Assembly (NCBI GenBank): GCA_021613535.1
Contig: CP075494.1
Span: 5,146,001 to 5,210,000 of the forward strand
DNA: 64,000 bases
Reading direction: 5' to 3'
DNA from: Adineta vaga
Lineage: Eukaryota; Rotifera
The stretch's first letter is position 1. Each line of letters starts with the position of its first letter. Positions 31,444-48,350 of the stretch are shown here, one piece after another. Under the pieces are notes generated by a model that had not been told where the DNA came from, did not search any database, and saw nothing but the letters and a program-made list of their open reading frames with translations. The position numbers and the translations under genes are program-made.

Positions 31444-33361
31444 ATGGATCTCAGTGAACAAGGTAAAAGTTATTAAACAAAGAACTGAATAAAAAACGTC
31501 CTTTTTTCTACATAGGTGTTCTTCTTCCAGCCCCATTACGAGTCTATGATTGTTCAGCTAATGAAGTTATTTCATTCAAATTTAGTAAGTTCAATGAAAT
31601 TTCTACTATTCATTACGAATATGTTATGTTTAATTTTAGTTCGATCGGAAAAAGACTTGGAAAATGAAGAAATTGATTTTGCACCAGAATTTACACATCA
31701 AATTTTCGGCGAAAAGTAATTTTTAGAAGAAAAAAAGAGAAGATTTTCGCATTGTTTGATTTATTTTAGTGAACGGATCTTTGGATATAAAGATTTAAAT
31801 ATTGATGTTTATTGTTTATCTTCATCGTTAAATTTCTATTTAAATATTGAATATGATGAAAAAATCAATCCAAAGAAATATCAACAATTCAAAGTAATAC
31901 GACATTAGAAAAGAAAGTTTTTAAACTTTTTTCTTTTGCTTTAAGGCTGATGATATTGTCAAAGCTTTAAATGAATGGTTACCACCATCGACAACAACAA
32001 ATTTAGATCAATTTTTATCTAAATTAAAGAATGAAAATGAATATTCAACTTTTGGTGAAGAAATTTTATCCTATGAATTGAAAGGTGAAAAATCCACATC
32101 ATATTCAATCAATCGTGTTAATCAGAACTTTTGTGATGATCAAAAATTTGTTGAATGGTATACTCGTCTCGAAACATATCTCGTCTTTTTCATTGATGCT
32201 GCATCAAGAATTGATAAAGATGATTCAAATTGGATTATTTATCTTCTTTATCAAAAATATCAAAATGACAATGGTCAAACATGTTATGCACCAATTGGAT
32301 ATATTACTGTTTACCTCTATTATGCATATCCTGACAAACAACGACCCAGAATCAGGTGAGTCATATTTAGTTTTTATTTGTTTGATGATTAGTTTTTTTT
32401 TCTCGTTTAGTCAAGTGTTGATTTTACCACCATATCAACGAAAAGGTCATGGACGTCGTCTTTTAACTGCAATTTATAATGATTTACGAAAAGATTCTCG
32501 TGTTCAAGATATAACAGGTATGATCGAAAGAACTTTTAGAACAAATTTATTTGATGTTGGTTGATTAATAAGAATTCAACAGTACTTGTCAATGAATAAC
32601 ATTTTCTCATACTAATGAGTTTTGTATTCGTAATAAACAAGCTTTTAATTCGAGATGCTCTTGTAGAAGAATGACTCTCTTTTCTAATAATATCATTATA
32701 AACATTCTTTGTTGGTTAAAAAGTTAGTCTCAAGTATTAAGACGAGCACTTGATAATCATTCAATGTTTTTCTTTTCTTTTATATTTAGCTGAAGATCCG
32801 TCGGATGAATTTGTTGCATTACGTGATTTGGTTTCCCTAGAATTATGTCATAAATATTTACCTGATTTATTTTCAAAAGAATCTATTTTGAAAACGTCTC
32901 GATTAACAAAAGAGATGATCGAAAAAGCACAAGATGTTTGTAAATTAACTAAAGTAAGATTGACTTTGGTTTTCTATACAAAACAATTGAATTATTTTGC
33001 TCTTTCTTTCTTTCTTTCAGCAAGAAACGCGACGTGTTCATGAAATGTGTTTACTTCAATCAGTTAATAAAAATGATGAAGAACAAATGAAACGCTTTCG
33101 TGTAATTGTTAAACAACGTTTATTTGAACCATTACAAGTAAAGCTTCCTTTTTCTTAAAATTATTTATTGATTTGTATGGAATTATTCGCTTATTTTAGT
33201 TTGATAAACGTCGTCGTCTTCAATTAGCTGATCCAGCACTCGAAGCATTGGCTACAGATCCAGAAAAACGAAAGAAATATTTGGCAACTCAATATGAATA
33301 TGTGCTTGAACATTATCAGAATATTCTTCGAGCATTTAATAAATATCAGGATCGTTTATAA
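31444..33361 (+). CDS. HAT1: Histone acetyltransferase type B catalytic subunit
   Basis: About nine exons chain in frame, starting MDLSEQGVLLPAPLR and ending AFNKYQDRL. The N-terminal part has EIDFAPEFTHQIFGE, a HAT1 hallmark. The GNAT core reads GYITVYLYYAYP, then SQVLILPPYQRKGHGRRLL, with the acetyl-CoA loop QRKGHG. It is followed by DITAEDPSDEFVALRD, whose AEDP segment holds residues proposed as general bases in human HAT1. The C-terminal RRVHEMCLLQ and RRRLQLADPALEALA helices complete the family layout. The enzyme acetylates newly made histone H4 before deposition. Most introns are about 50 nt, but the one before AEDP (about 32518-32790) is about 273 nt. Confidence 0.92.
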
Positions 33362-34917
33362 ATTCAATCTTTATTGTAGAAATCTACATTTATTTTTCTT
33401 GTGTCACTTTATGTAATGAATGTTGAAATCAAATAAACAGATTTGATAAGATGTCAATCTCTAAAAACTTCTATTTTCTAATAAAATCACATATCATGAA
33501 AATAATTTCTTTATTTCACATCCGCATCCGGATAAATAAACAAGATTCGGTAAATTATTAGGAACGGTCATATATTTTCGAATGCGAGTATCAATAAAAG
33601 TGGACACACAGCGAGAAGATCTAACCATGTATAAATTTCTTGTAGATTTTACTTTCACGTAAATCATTTATCCTATTTGCTTAAATTTCTGAATCAATTT
33701 CGACAAGTTTCTTTCGAAACAAATCTTTGCTATTAATATAGTAATATTTCTCGCATTCTATTATCGTATATGGAATCCGAGATATAATTACATCGTTATC
33801 TATAAAATACAACACTTAAAGTTAGTTCGTTTACCAGGTTATTAAGAATATCTTGTTATTCGAAACACCCCCTCTCTTTGTGTTTCGAACATCAAATACA
33901 GCGTGACAACTCTGATAGAAAATCTTGTTAACTGCATTTCGGCCCACATGTTGTATCAACAACTATCTCTTTGTTGTCATCATTTATTTTGAAAGTAATA
34001 TATTGAAATTTCTTCTCCGCTTTTAATTGGCGGTAAGTATCTACGGATTTCTTGCTAACAGGCTAACTAGATGCCTAAAATGAAATCAGTTTTGACCATA
34101 TTCTCAATAGTCGAATCGACCTTCTGTTGATTAACATCAAACTTCCTTGCCGTAGATCGTGTCGAATAAATGATCTCATGCCATGAACATTAAATATAGA
34201 ATATATTACTAGTATACAAAAGTAGGTAATCAGAATACTTTTGTACTGTACAGGTATTCTTCAAAATGGAAAAAATTTATATAAAATGACATCCTCCTAT
34301 ATTTCGATTCACGTTTAATTTCATTCGCACTTGTTGTTAATAACGAATAATTATTTTATTTTTCAAAAAATCTTTTCATCTTTATTAAATAGTGATAGCA
34401 AACAACCACAGAGAATGTAACTAAGAAGAAAAAAAAACGAATGAATTCTTGCACTATCTCTTAATCAAACTTTTGAAGTTGTTTTTTATCAAATTCGGAT
34501 GCAGATACCATCATCCATTCTATTAATTTTATATAGTATATTATGACGCTTTTTTCCTAGTTGAAACTGTTGAATATGAAAACGAAAACTATTTAATTAT
34601 CGAGAATTTTCTTGTTGAACTAGTAAATATAGTAAGTCTCGCCTTCATAATGCTGTACTTTAAAGATAAAATTTCAAATATGAAATAAAATAATTCTATG
34701 TTTGATATCGATAATAACATTTACGGTTCTTAAAAGGGTGTGGGTGTGGGTAAGAATAATGTATGTCTCCCTCACTCACACACCTTCAAGATGGTGAAAT
34801 GAGTGATATTTATGTTTTAAAGCGCATTTTTTGTGATTTTTAAATAAATGAGACAATGTGAATAGAAGCAAATATTTAAAATTTAAGTTACAATTTTAAA
34901 ATGAGTTTACAATTGGA
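33362..34917. other. Intergenic
   Basis: About 1.6 kb of AT-rich DNA without a recognisable gene. Two tandem TGTGGG units occur at about 34738-34750 (same word as the bdelloid telomere repeat, but very short). Confidence 0.45.
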
Positions 34918-35909
34918 TCAAGGCTTTGTTGATTGTGGAACAATTCTGTTTAGAAAGCGTTGTTTTGTTAACATTTCTCTTGCTCTCGTCCAAATTTCCT
35001 TCGACGATCGAAGGCATACAAATGGCAGCCAAAGAACAAGAAAGTAATTGAAGAACCATATATAATCTTCAAATTGACTTGTTAAACTGTACGGTAGTCC
35101 AGCTCGCTGAACAATAATCAAAGTTGTTGCTGGTAGATTACCTACAAGAAATAATCCTGCACATGCTGATAGTTGTATAATCATTCGTCGATATTTATGC
35201 CATTGAACTTGTTGATGAAGATGTTGCTTTTGTTTGACAACACGAACGAAGAATATAACATTGATAACAACAACAAGTAGTGTAGGTGAAATACTGTGGA
35301 AAAGAACATCAAATAGAGTAAGATTTTCATACGTAAAAAGCATGCTTGAACACACCATTTTAGATCATAATTAAATATGTTTTCACAAGGTAAAACGAAA
35401 AGACAGAAAATATAGAAAAAACAAACGTACAATGGAATGATAAACATTGGAATATAATGAATAATGAGACGTTGCTTCTGAGTAGTAAGCCATTGATGAT
35501 GAAAGATAAGAATATGTCTTTCAATCGACAACCAAACCATCAATATACTTATGAGATTATAAAAACCCCAACTAACAATCCACCATAGATAACACAAAGC
35601 TGGTGTGCGATACAAAGAATAATTCCATTGAAGATAAACTAATTGATGTGGATAATCAATGATCTCAATAAACAATACAGTGACAAGTAAAATTATGGTT
35701 ATGTGATTGCTCAATGATTGTCGTAAGGTACGATGGTAAAAAAGACAAAAAAGTAGGAAAAGTGTACAAATAATTGATGGAATTTCAAAGCAAAGTATAA
35801 TCCAGAATTGAGCCATTGATGAGAAAGAAGATTTAGCAGGTGTGTCTAGTAAAGTAGAATTATTCTCAACAACAGTATTCGAACTATCATTCGAATGCTG
35901 AACAGCCAT
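34918..35909 (-). pseudogene. Rhodopsin-like GPCR interrupted by one frameshift
   Basis: The N-terminal frame (start 35909) gives TM1-TM4: IICTLFLLFCLFYHRTLRQS, HITIILLVTVLFIEIIDYP, and a TM3 end of MVWLSIERHILIFH with an ERH version of the DRY motif. The frame runs out just after CENIFNYD in extracellular loop 2. The other frame picks up immediately with CSSMLFTYENLTLFDVLFHSI and continues through TM5-TM7 to a tail ending QSTKP. The break falls at a run of four As on the minus strand (about 35359-35362), where one extra base would restore a single frame. No splice sites fit. Either a real inactivating mutation or an assembly error. Confidence 0.7.
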
Positions 35910-36633
35910 AACAGGTGAAAGATTATGTACTGTTAACGTTTAATATGCAACAGAAGTGTGAGAAAGAAAATGGAATATTACAAATATTTAATAAAAAAAA
36001 AGATATCTGTTGATGAACTTCTCCTTTCCAACATATATACTCACTCACTTCTGTTACAAATACAATTATAACTATTCAAACAGCATTGTTTTTTTTAAAG
36101 TATTTTTATTTTAAAAGCAGAGAAGTCATGATAAAAACGCTTTGTTAGTTACACTTCAAAGATAAAATTAAATCCCTCATTATTTTGTGAAACATGAAAA
36201 AGGATTCTTTTGATTTTGATCTATATTTCGAGCAAATAAATAATGAACTAATATAATGATAAAGTCTGTTATTCGAATATCTTCCAAATCGCATGAGTAG
36301 ATTCTCGCTGATCAAAATTTTATCAGAACGTGAATGTGACAAGAACAATATTAAGATTAATACTAATTATTAGTTTATTTAATGATTCAACTTCATTTGT
36401 ATTTATCTATATCGATCACTATCTCGAAAAATTAATTGTTTTCTTCTAATCAATTCATGATAATTCAGATTACAGATGTTTACATGGGTATACTGAAAAT
36501 AGTACGAAAGACAAAAATAATGAATAGCTACTATAACCAACTCAAATGCTTATACATTAATACAAGTAGAAAATAACTGATTCTGAGCGATAGAATCGCG
36601 TGAAGTCACTTGCAACGCGGAGTTAGATTTGCT
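35910..36633. other. Intergenic
   Basis: AT-rich; an open frame at 36145-36348 has no supporting feature and is not called. Confidence 0.45.
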
Positions 36634-37763
36634 TCAACTTGTATTACTATCTAATAATTTCAGTCGATTTTCATACCAAGTAACTTCTTCTTGAAATCCA
36701 ACTTTTCGACATAATTCTAACAAACGTTGATACATTTGTTTAATACGAAAATTGACTTTTACAAATGATAAATACATTTTTTTCAAACATATTGGACAAA
36801 GATATAATAATTGACTATCCATTTCATCTTCGCAATTGGCACCATTCATTAAACATGTATAATAAATACAATGTTCTAATCCAAATAAATGTATTACTTC
36901 ATGTAAATACGTACCAACAGCACGTTTTAATATTAATATTCGTTCTTGTTCGGTACATGGTTGTAGCATTGAATCTGATGATGTATGTGGAAATAATGGA
37001 TCAAATCGAGCAAAAGAATAAATTCCAATTCCATCATCAATTGAAGCTGAACCATAGACAAAATTCCATTCTGGTCGTGGATAAATATCAGTCATAGTTA
37101 CACCAATGGAAAATAGTTCTTGACGATTGTGTCGTTTTCGTTGAAGTTTTTTCAAATAAGCAATTATACCTGCAACTAAATATTGCGGTTGTTGAGTAAA
37201 TGAATCAATACGCTTTTTTATTTTCTCATCATAATTAATCGAAGGTAGTAATTCCGTTGTACATCCAGGAAAGAAAATATCAGAGAATTCCCGAATAATA
37301 TCCAAGTTTGGCGATCTATTAAAACATAATAGACATTGTTCATCAAACGTGAAAGAATATTTACCGTGGATTATCAAAATTCCCAATTGGTTGAACATAT
37401 ATTATATTACATCTATAGTAAATATTCAAAAGAATGATAGTGTATAAATTTATAATAGATGGAAAACATACGCATACCTTGCAGTTGGTCGAACTTTTGA
37501 TGCTCTTTGAAATTGTTTGACAGTTTGTCCGTCTTCGTGTTCAACACTTAACCAATCTCCTCCTCGCGGTATTGGAATAACGGGAAAACTATCATCAATA
37601 GCAACTGTCAGAGCTTGTCGAATATCGTCATTTAACTAAAATATATTCAACTAACATAAAATAGTTTTCTTTCAGACTATATACTAACATTATCTGTTTC
37701 ACCAAGAGCTTCAACTCTGTGTTCGAGTGATGGTGGTTGAAATTTATATTCTTTACAAGCCAT
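36634..37763 (-). CDS. Archaemetzincin-like zinc metalloprotease
   Basis: Four exons: 37689-37763, 37478-37635, 37365-37412 and 36634-37315, all joining in frame. The start is MACKEYKFQPPS. The third exon gives IIYVQPIGNFDNPR, a family landmark. The last exon carries the catalytic signature HEVIHLFGLEHC followed by CLM, then NGANC and CPIC. This fits the archaemetzincin pattern: three His zinc ligands, a catalytic Glu, and a Cys set binding a second zinc. Animal relatives are AMZ1 and AMZ2, whose substrates are poorly known. No signal peptide, so cytosolic. The small third exon (48 nt) is easily missed; without it the protein appears to start at a false Met near 37398. Confidence 0.88.
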
Positions 37764-38246
37764 TATCGACTTATATAAGAATGAGTATAGTCAAAGTCGT
37801 ATCTATCATAATGCTTATATAGTTTTTTGAGGAAGTTATTTCACTGACTCACATCACTGTGATCATTGCGAAATTTCGGTAGAAGAACACGTAATTTTGT
37901 TCGTTTTGATACATTGATGTTTGATGACAGAAAGAAATTGTTTTTTCTATGAGTTCTTTTCATGTCAATGAATCTTTCTGTATAGGAGTAGAAAAAATCT
38001 ACTTGACATCATCGTTGAATAGCGACATCTTAAGGAGACATAGAAAACTAAAATAAAATATGAAAAATATTTTTAACCAAAAAAGTTTTCAATCAACAAA
38101 AATTATATTAATTTTCTACATTGATTTTTTCGCGTCGATTACCTAAGAGAAGAAACCATGAGTCATCAGTTTGATATTTTCACCTGTTGAATGACGAACA
38201 GGATTGTATTCGATTTCATCCGATCATCGTAAACGAACATACAAAA
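37764..38246. other. Intergenic between divergent genes
   Basis: Shared upstream region of the archaemetzincin (minus) and ACK kinase (plus) genes; no further feature recognised. Confidence 0.45.
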
Positions 38247-43205
<4,959 letters not shown>

Positions 43206-43763
43206 TCTAGTCATGTGCAAATATCAGATCTCATTCTTTTCTCTCTCTCTTTTAATGAATGGTGCTTTTTATTATATATATACATATATGTATACACATG
43301 GAAATATTTTACATGTTCCGAGAATCGATGAAAATAAAAAGAAATATTACGAAAAAAAAGTCGATGTGATTGAAATTGCAACTCAGATGAATGTAGTAGA
43401 GTGACGTCTAATTTTGCTGATCATGCATCATTTCTAGCTATTGAATTATTCAATCATCAAAGTTTGCTCGATTTATTATGCATATAGATTAACTTATTCC
43501 GAACGAGTAAAAATACTAGATGTGTCAAATCATTGTCGAATTTTACGTTAAATTCTCATCAATGAGTTGATTTATGCATTATTTGACTTTCAAAAGAAAT
43601 ATTCTCTTCTTTGCGAAAGTCAATTTTTTGAAATATAATCTTTATCTGTCAAAAATTTTTCAAGATAAGATGTCATATTTGAATTCCTATAAATCTATTG
43701 AACTGCTCTAAGAAAGAAAACATATCTATCCGATTTCTGAATACATTTAATGAAATCAATCTT
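43206..43763. other. Intergenic between convergent genes
   Basis: AT-rich, with a short (TA)-rich tract near 43274-43292; no gene recognised. Confidence 0.45.
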
Positions 43764-45519
43764 TTAAAATTCGGAAACGGAAGTTTCTTCGTATTTGTTC
43801 GTTGCAACTGATAGGTTCAATCGAAAGTTTTGAGTACTTGTGTCAGTTGAAATAGTTTTTGTTGTTCGTTTACATCGAAAAAGTTTAGAAATTAATGGCC
43901 ATGTTACATTAATTAACCATAATTTCAATAATTGTTGTCGAAATACTTCACCAGTCAATGTATAAATATAGAAATGGACCTAAAATTCCAAAAGAATATA
44001 TTCATGTTTTCGAAAGACAAATATGAAACCTTACGGCATAATTAAGATGTGCAAGTGAAAGTAAAATTGCACTTAAAAGATAAGCTTTTTCTGAAACTGA
44101 TGTATTACTTATATGTGATCGAATAACATCATTAATTTCAGTTGGAAGTGTTAAAACAAGAAAAGTTATGGATGAACCAAGTAACATTAATGTTAATTGA
44201 CGATCTTTTTCGTACTTTTTCTTGGATTTTCCATTTCGACCACGACTTTTTCCATTCGAATTTCTCAATGCATTCGATCGACATACACGATTGATTATAA
44301 TTATATTACAAATACTCATTATTATAAATGGAATAACATTTGTTCGAATGACATCAACATATGAATCATAGACAGCAAAGAATTTTTGATAACTTTTGGG
44401 TTCAATACGTTGCCTACATATGCGCAATGATTGACCTGATTCTAATCTAGCTGATAAAACAACAAAACCATAAAGTAAATGACTATTGAATAACGTATGA
44501 ATTAATATTAAGAAACATGTTATAATATAAGCCATACGTCGATGACAAAATTGACGACTTTTTATTGGAAATAAAACACTTGCAGCACGATCAATTGAAC
44601 TAAAATGAATTCCACACTAGACACAAATCGATTTCGCATTCATAAAAAAAACTTATGAAACCTTATACAAATCAGAATTTCATATCCGCTATCTGCCTAT
44701 CTTATAACTACTTGAACCAACGCAATAAAACTAATCATAACTAATAGAATCTAAAATATTCTTTAAGAAGATAATCATGTAGTTCATTTGGTGAAAACTA
44801 ACGAATGGATATTTCATTTATATTTGTTTTTGGTCGTATTGATTTATATTCTTAACTAAAAACTTAATGGAGTCTTTTCATCACCTATCAATCAGCAGTT
44901 TGTATCGGAGAAAAAACAGATATCTCATCTAAAGAACTAAAAATATACCGACTAATGTTTCTTTCTTTTTCTCTTCTTTTTTTCTCGTTTAATCTAAAGT
45001 TGACAACAGAAGATGATTGATACCTTCGTATCATTCTTTATTATCTCGATGTATTCAATGTAATTATCATACAATGATAATCAAGTTTTATTCGAAAGAA
45101 TGCGATAGATAATTTGATTCGAATACTATGTCGCATGGATAAAAGCTTCTCTACTTTTTTTTGGCTCCAAGTGATAAACAAATCAAAACCTACCATACAG
45201 TAAGAAGATAATTGGCCAAATCAAAAGCAAAATACATCGCAAATACAAATGTTTTACAAGAAAAATCGGATAAATTAAGAAGTTGAATATCATAAGTTGG
45301 TAAAACAAAGTGTACAAGCCAGCATATCATACATAAGAGATCAGCTAAAGCCAGAAATAGAAAATAAATTGAACAAGATTTTTTTCGTAATGTTTTACGA
45401 CGAAAAACAAGTAAGGAAAGAGTTCCACCAATAATACCCAAACAAGCAATACATGGACCAAATATTCGATAAACTATCGCATCAGCATACCAACGGTAAA
45501 CATCATCATTCGATGTCAT
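43764..45519 (-). CDS. Rhodopsin-like GPCR with a long intron
   Basis: Three exons. The first (start 45519) encodes TM1-TM3 (CLGIIGGTLSLLVFRRK, IYFLFLALADLLCMICWLVH, MYFAFDLANYLLTV). The second begins after an acceptor at about 44604, giving SIDRAASVLFPIKSR after TM3, then TM4-TM7. The third (from about 43983) encodes HFYIYTLTGEVFRQQ and a Ser/Thr-rich tail ending SVSEF. A nearer upstream acceptor would break the frame. The intron after TM3 is about 585 nt, long for this window. The DRY motif is replaced by DRA, which may alter G-protein coupling. Orphan peptide-receptor-like GPCR; ligand unknown. Confidence 0.78.
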
Positions 45520-47233
45520 ATTTTATCTAACAAAAAAAAGAGGAATCTTCGATGGAACCTGTGAGTTGTTTATGAGAATAATAATAATAATAATAGGAGA
45601 ATATTTGTTACGATATCTATCTAAGATAATAAAATATCAAAAGCAATCACCGTATGTTGCTGTCTTGTTCTATAGCTAGTAAATGAGATGGAGATGTCAT
45701 CCAACATTCTCACAAGATAATTGGATACAATGAAGCGAGAATATAACGTGCAACATAACAGACAAACCGGAAGTGCGGGTCTCTCTTTTTTCTCTCGCTT
45801 TGTTCTCTTTCTAATATCCTTTGAAAGAAATCAATGGATGCAAGTCGGAAAATACAATGTTCCTACAACATCACGCCCAACAGAAATTATTTTTCTTGAC
45901 AACATAACAACAACAAAACCGAATGATTCGAATGACCATCCATCTCTTTAATTCTGTATAATAAATAGAAGAAGAAAAAAAAAGGAACAAAATGACAACG
46001 ACACAGATGAATGACAGAAGAAAATATTTTAATTAGAAGAAAACAAACTCAATATGTATTTCTAACAATTAACTTACGAAATACAAACCAGATTTCATTA
46101 CATGATTCTAGGCGATCATTGGCTTCTCATTTGTCTATTATCAACATATACGTATTCTCTGTACTCCGTTAACCTTTCAATTTTTTTCACGAATAGATCG
46201 AAGAAAAGAGAAGATTTAAATAATCTTCTTTTCATCATTTTTCTAAAACAAACTACAAAAAGAAAAAAGGATCATCTTGTCTCATATGATGTTCAAAAAT
46301 AGCCCAACAAATTGAAAAATGAAAGTAAGAAACAAAGAAAAATCTCATTTCTTATAATCTCGACTTTGTAGATTAATTCATCAGTATTCTTGTCTAAAGA
46401 GCAACTAAATAGATTCAATAGAATCTTATCTACATTTGGGTTTTTCTCTCTCTCCCTCTCAAATCTGTGGATGATTTTTGCATACAAAATAACTCCATAG
46501 GAAATACAAATCATTGTCATTATTTGATTAATCGATTGATAAATAGACAAAGAATGAAACAATTGCAATAGATTTGCTTTTTATCCATATAATTATTCTT
46601 GATCATGACGTATATTTCATTAATAATATCCTTATATCTTCTTTTATTCTATAGCCAATCATCAGTGATTAATTAATAATTCAATCAGAAAAATGAATTC
46701 ATTTTCTATTATTCCATTTCACATAAATCAAACATTGACGATTTCTAAAGTACAACTATAGTTGTTCTTCTAGATAATGAATGATAATAGGTGAAGGTGT
46801 TCCATTGCAAAGTATCTCTTCATTTTCATCGTAAGAGTCATTATACTTATACTTTCTTCTTACTTTACAAATCGATAAATAGACAAGAAAAATCGAAACA
46901 ATCATATGAAAAACAAACGCACATACAATGCAAGGTCATGTTCATAAGCAGAGCAATAAAGGTTTTTCTTTTTATTGCTTTTTCTATCGTTTTCTAATCG
47001 AAGTAATTGTATATATTATTTTTTTCAGGTACCACTCTTCTGCAAATAAGTCGCAGATTGACACTTGAACATGTGTTTTATCAACTTTATGACTTTTGAT
47101 CAAACTAAAAGATCTCGTTTTAGTTTTCAAAAGTATGTCTTTTATTGAAGTAGGATCTACCAAAAAAAACTAATGATAACTATCGTAAAAGAAAACAAGA
47201 TGAGTTCGATTGACAGATTTCATTGTCTAGTAT
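45520..47233. other. Intergenic
   Basis: About 1.7 kb of AT-rich DNA with an (AAT)n run at about 45578-45594. Open frames at 45721-45951, 46102-46302 and 46293-46568 lack recognisable domains or convincing splice context. Confidence 0.4.
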
Positions 47234-47784
47234 TTAACTAGCACTAACGGTTAATCGTCGTCGTCGTTCAACATCATTGTTAGCAAGATCACCATCTTCT
47301 TTTTCGAATGATTCAGTAATTGTTATATATGTTGGTCGTCCATCGGGTAATTCACACTAAATAGAATGATGAAAAGACATTCGAGTTTTATAATAAAAAC
47401 AAGAAAACGAACGATGAAATTATATTGACCGCCGTAATCATAATAGTTAAATCGAGATTGAAATGGTTCTAATACATAATCATCTGGTGTTTTCGGCCAA
47501 ACTTTACGAACATTTCGATTGATTTGATCACGATACTAAACATTTATTGATAAAAAAAACGATATTCATTCGAAATAATTTTACTTACTTTTTCGAATAA
47601 CTCTGTAGGTGCTAATGGATTATAGACTATTGGAGGATTACGTTCTGGACGTTCTTGAATTTTTTCACTACGATATTTATTTAAAAAATGCTTCGGAATT
47701 GATGAAATTCAACCAGTTGTATCATACTTACGAATAAGGTGTTTTTCGACGTACGTTTTCGGTATTTTGTTCTTCTATGCTCAT
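47234..47784 (-). CDS. Small unrecognised four-exon protein
   Basis: No single long frame exists, but four short exons join in frame. They start at 47784 (MSIEEQNTENVRRKTPYS), then EKIQERPERNPPIVYNPLAP, YRDQINRNVRKVWPKTPDDY, and CELPDGRPTYITITESFEKE, ending RRRLTVSAS at the stop (47234-47236). The first two introns are ordinary GT-AG; the last uses a GTTCGT donor, the only one that keeps the frame. The product is about 125 polar residues, rich in Pro, Arg and Tyr, with no signal peptide, membrane span or known domain. Codon use and open frames across introns support a real gene. Function unknown. Confidence 0.58.
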
Positions 47785-48350
47785 GTTGATTTTTCTAATA
47801 CATAATAAACACTATTTTCTCAATCTTTTTATGTGTATAATCAATGATCCGTGACAGCCAATTCATATATTTCTTTCAAACGAAAGAAAGAGAGAGAGAG
47901 AGTGAGTGAATGAGAGAGAACAGACTATTGATACGTGATAGGTTTTGCTCGTGTAGTATGATAGGTCCGTTTATGGAATAGGACCAGTATGATTGTTAAA
48001 ATCATCATATGATTTGTTCACTATAAATTTTCGTTTGATCGAAAATCTTTCTTCATATCAGATCACATGAGACTATGTAAACCATTCGTTATCGAAAAAT
48101 AGCAAAATTTATTCATTTCACGATGTAAAGATGATGTCACTATGTTAATTAATATCGATCTAACAGGTTTATTCCTTTGAGTACAGAAATTATTCGTTGT
48201 TTTATACTCTATAATATAGATGACAGTAGTTGTCTTTGCATGGATCTCATTGGTCCCTATGATTCAGATGAGGAAGTTATATAAGTAGCTTTATAAATAA
48301 ATAAATAAATTTTAAAAGAAACTAGAAGAAAAAGTTTGATTGAAATCAGA
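47785..48350. other. Intergenic between divergent genes
   Basis: Shared upstream region with an (AG)-rich microsatellite at about 47880-47918; no other feature recognised. Confidence 0.45.

Noticed and set aside
45721-45951. A 76-codon frame with WMQVGKYN, vaguely like a receptor ligand-binding segment
   Set aside because: No flanking exons, no second domain piece, and only a few residues support the resemblance.
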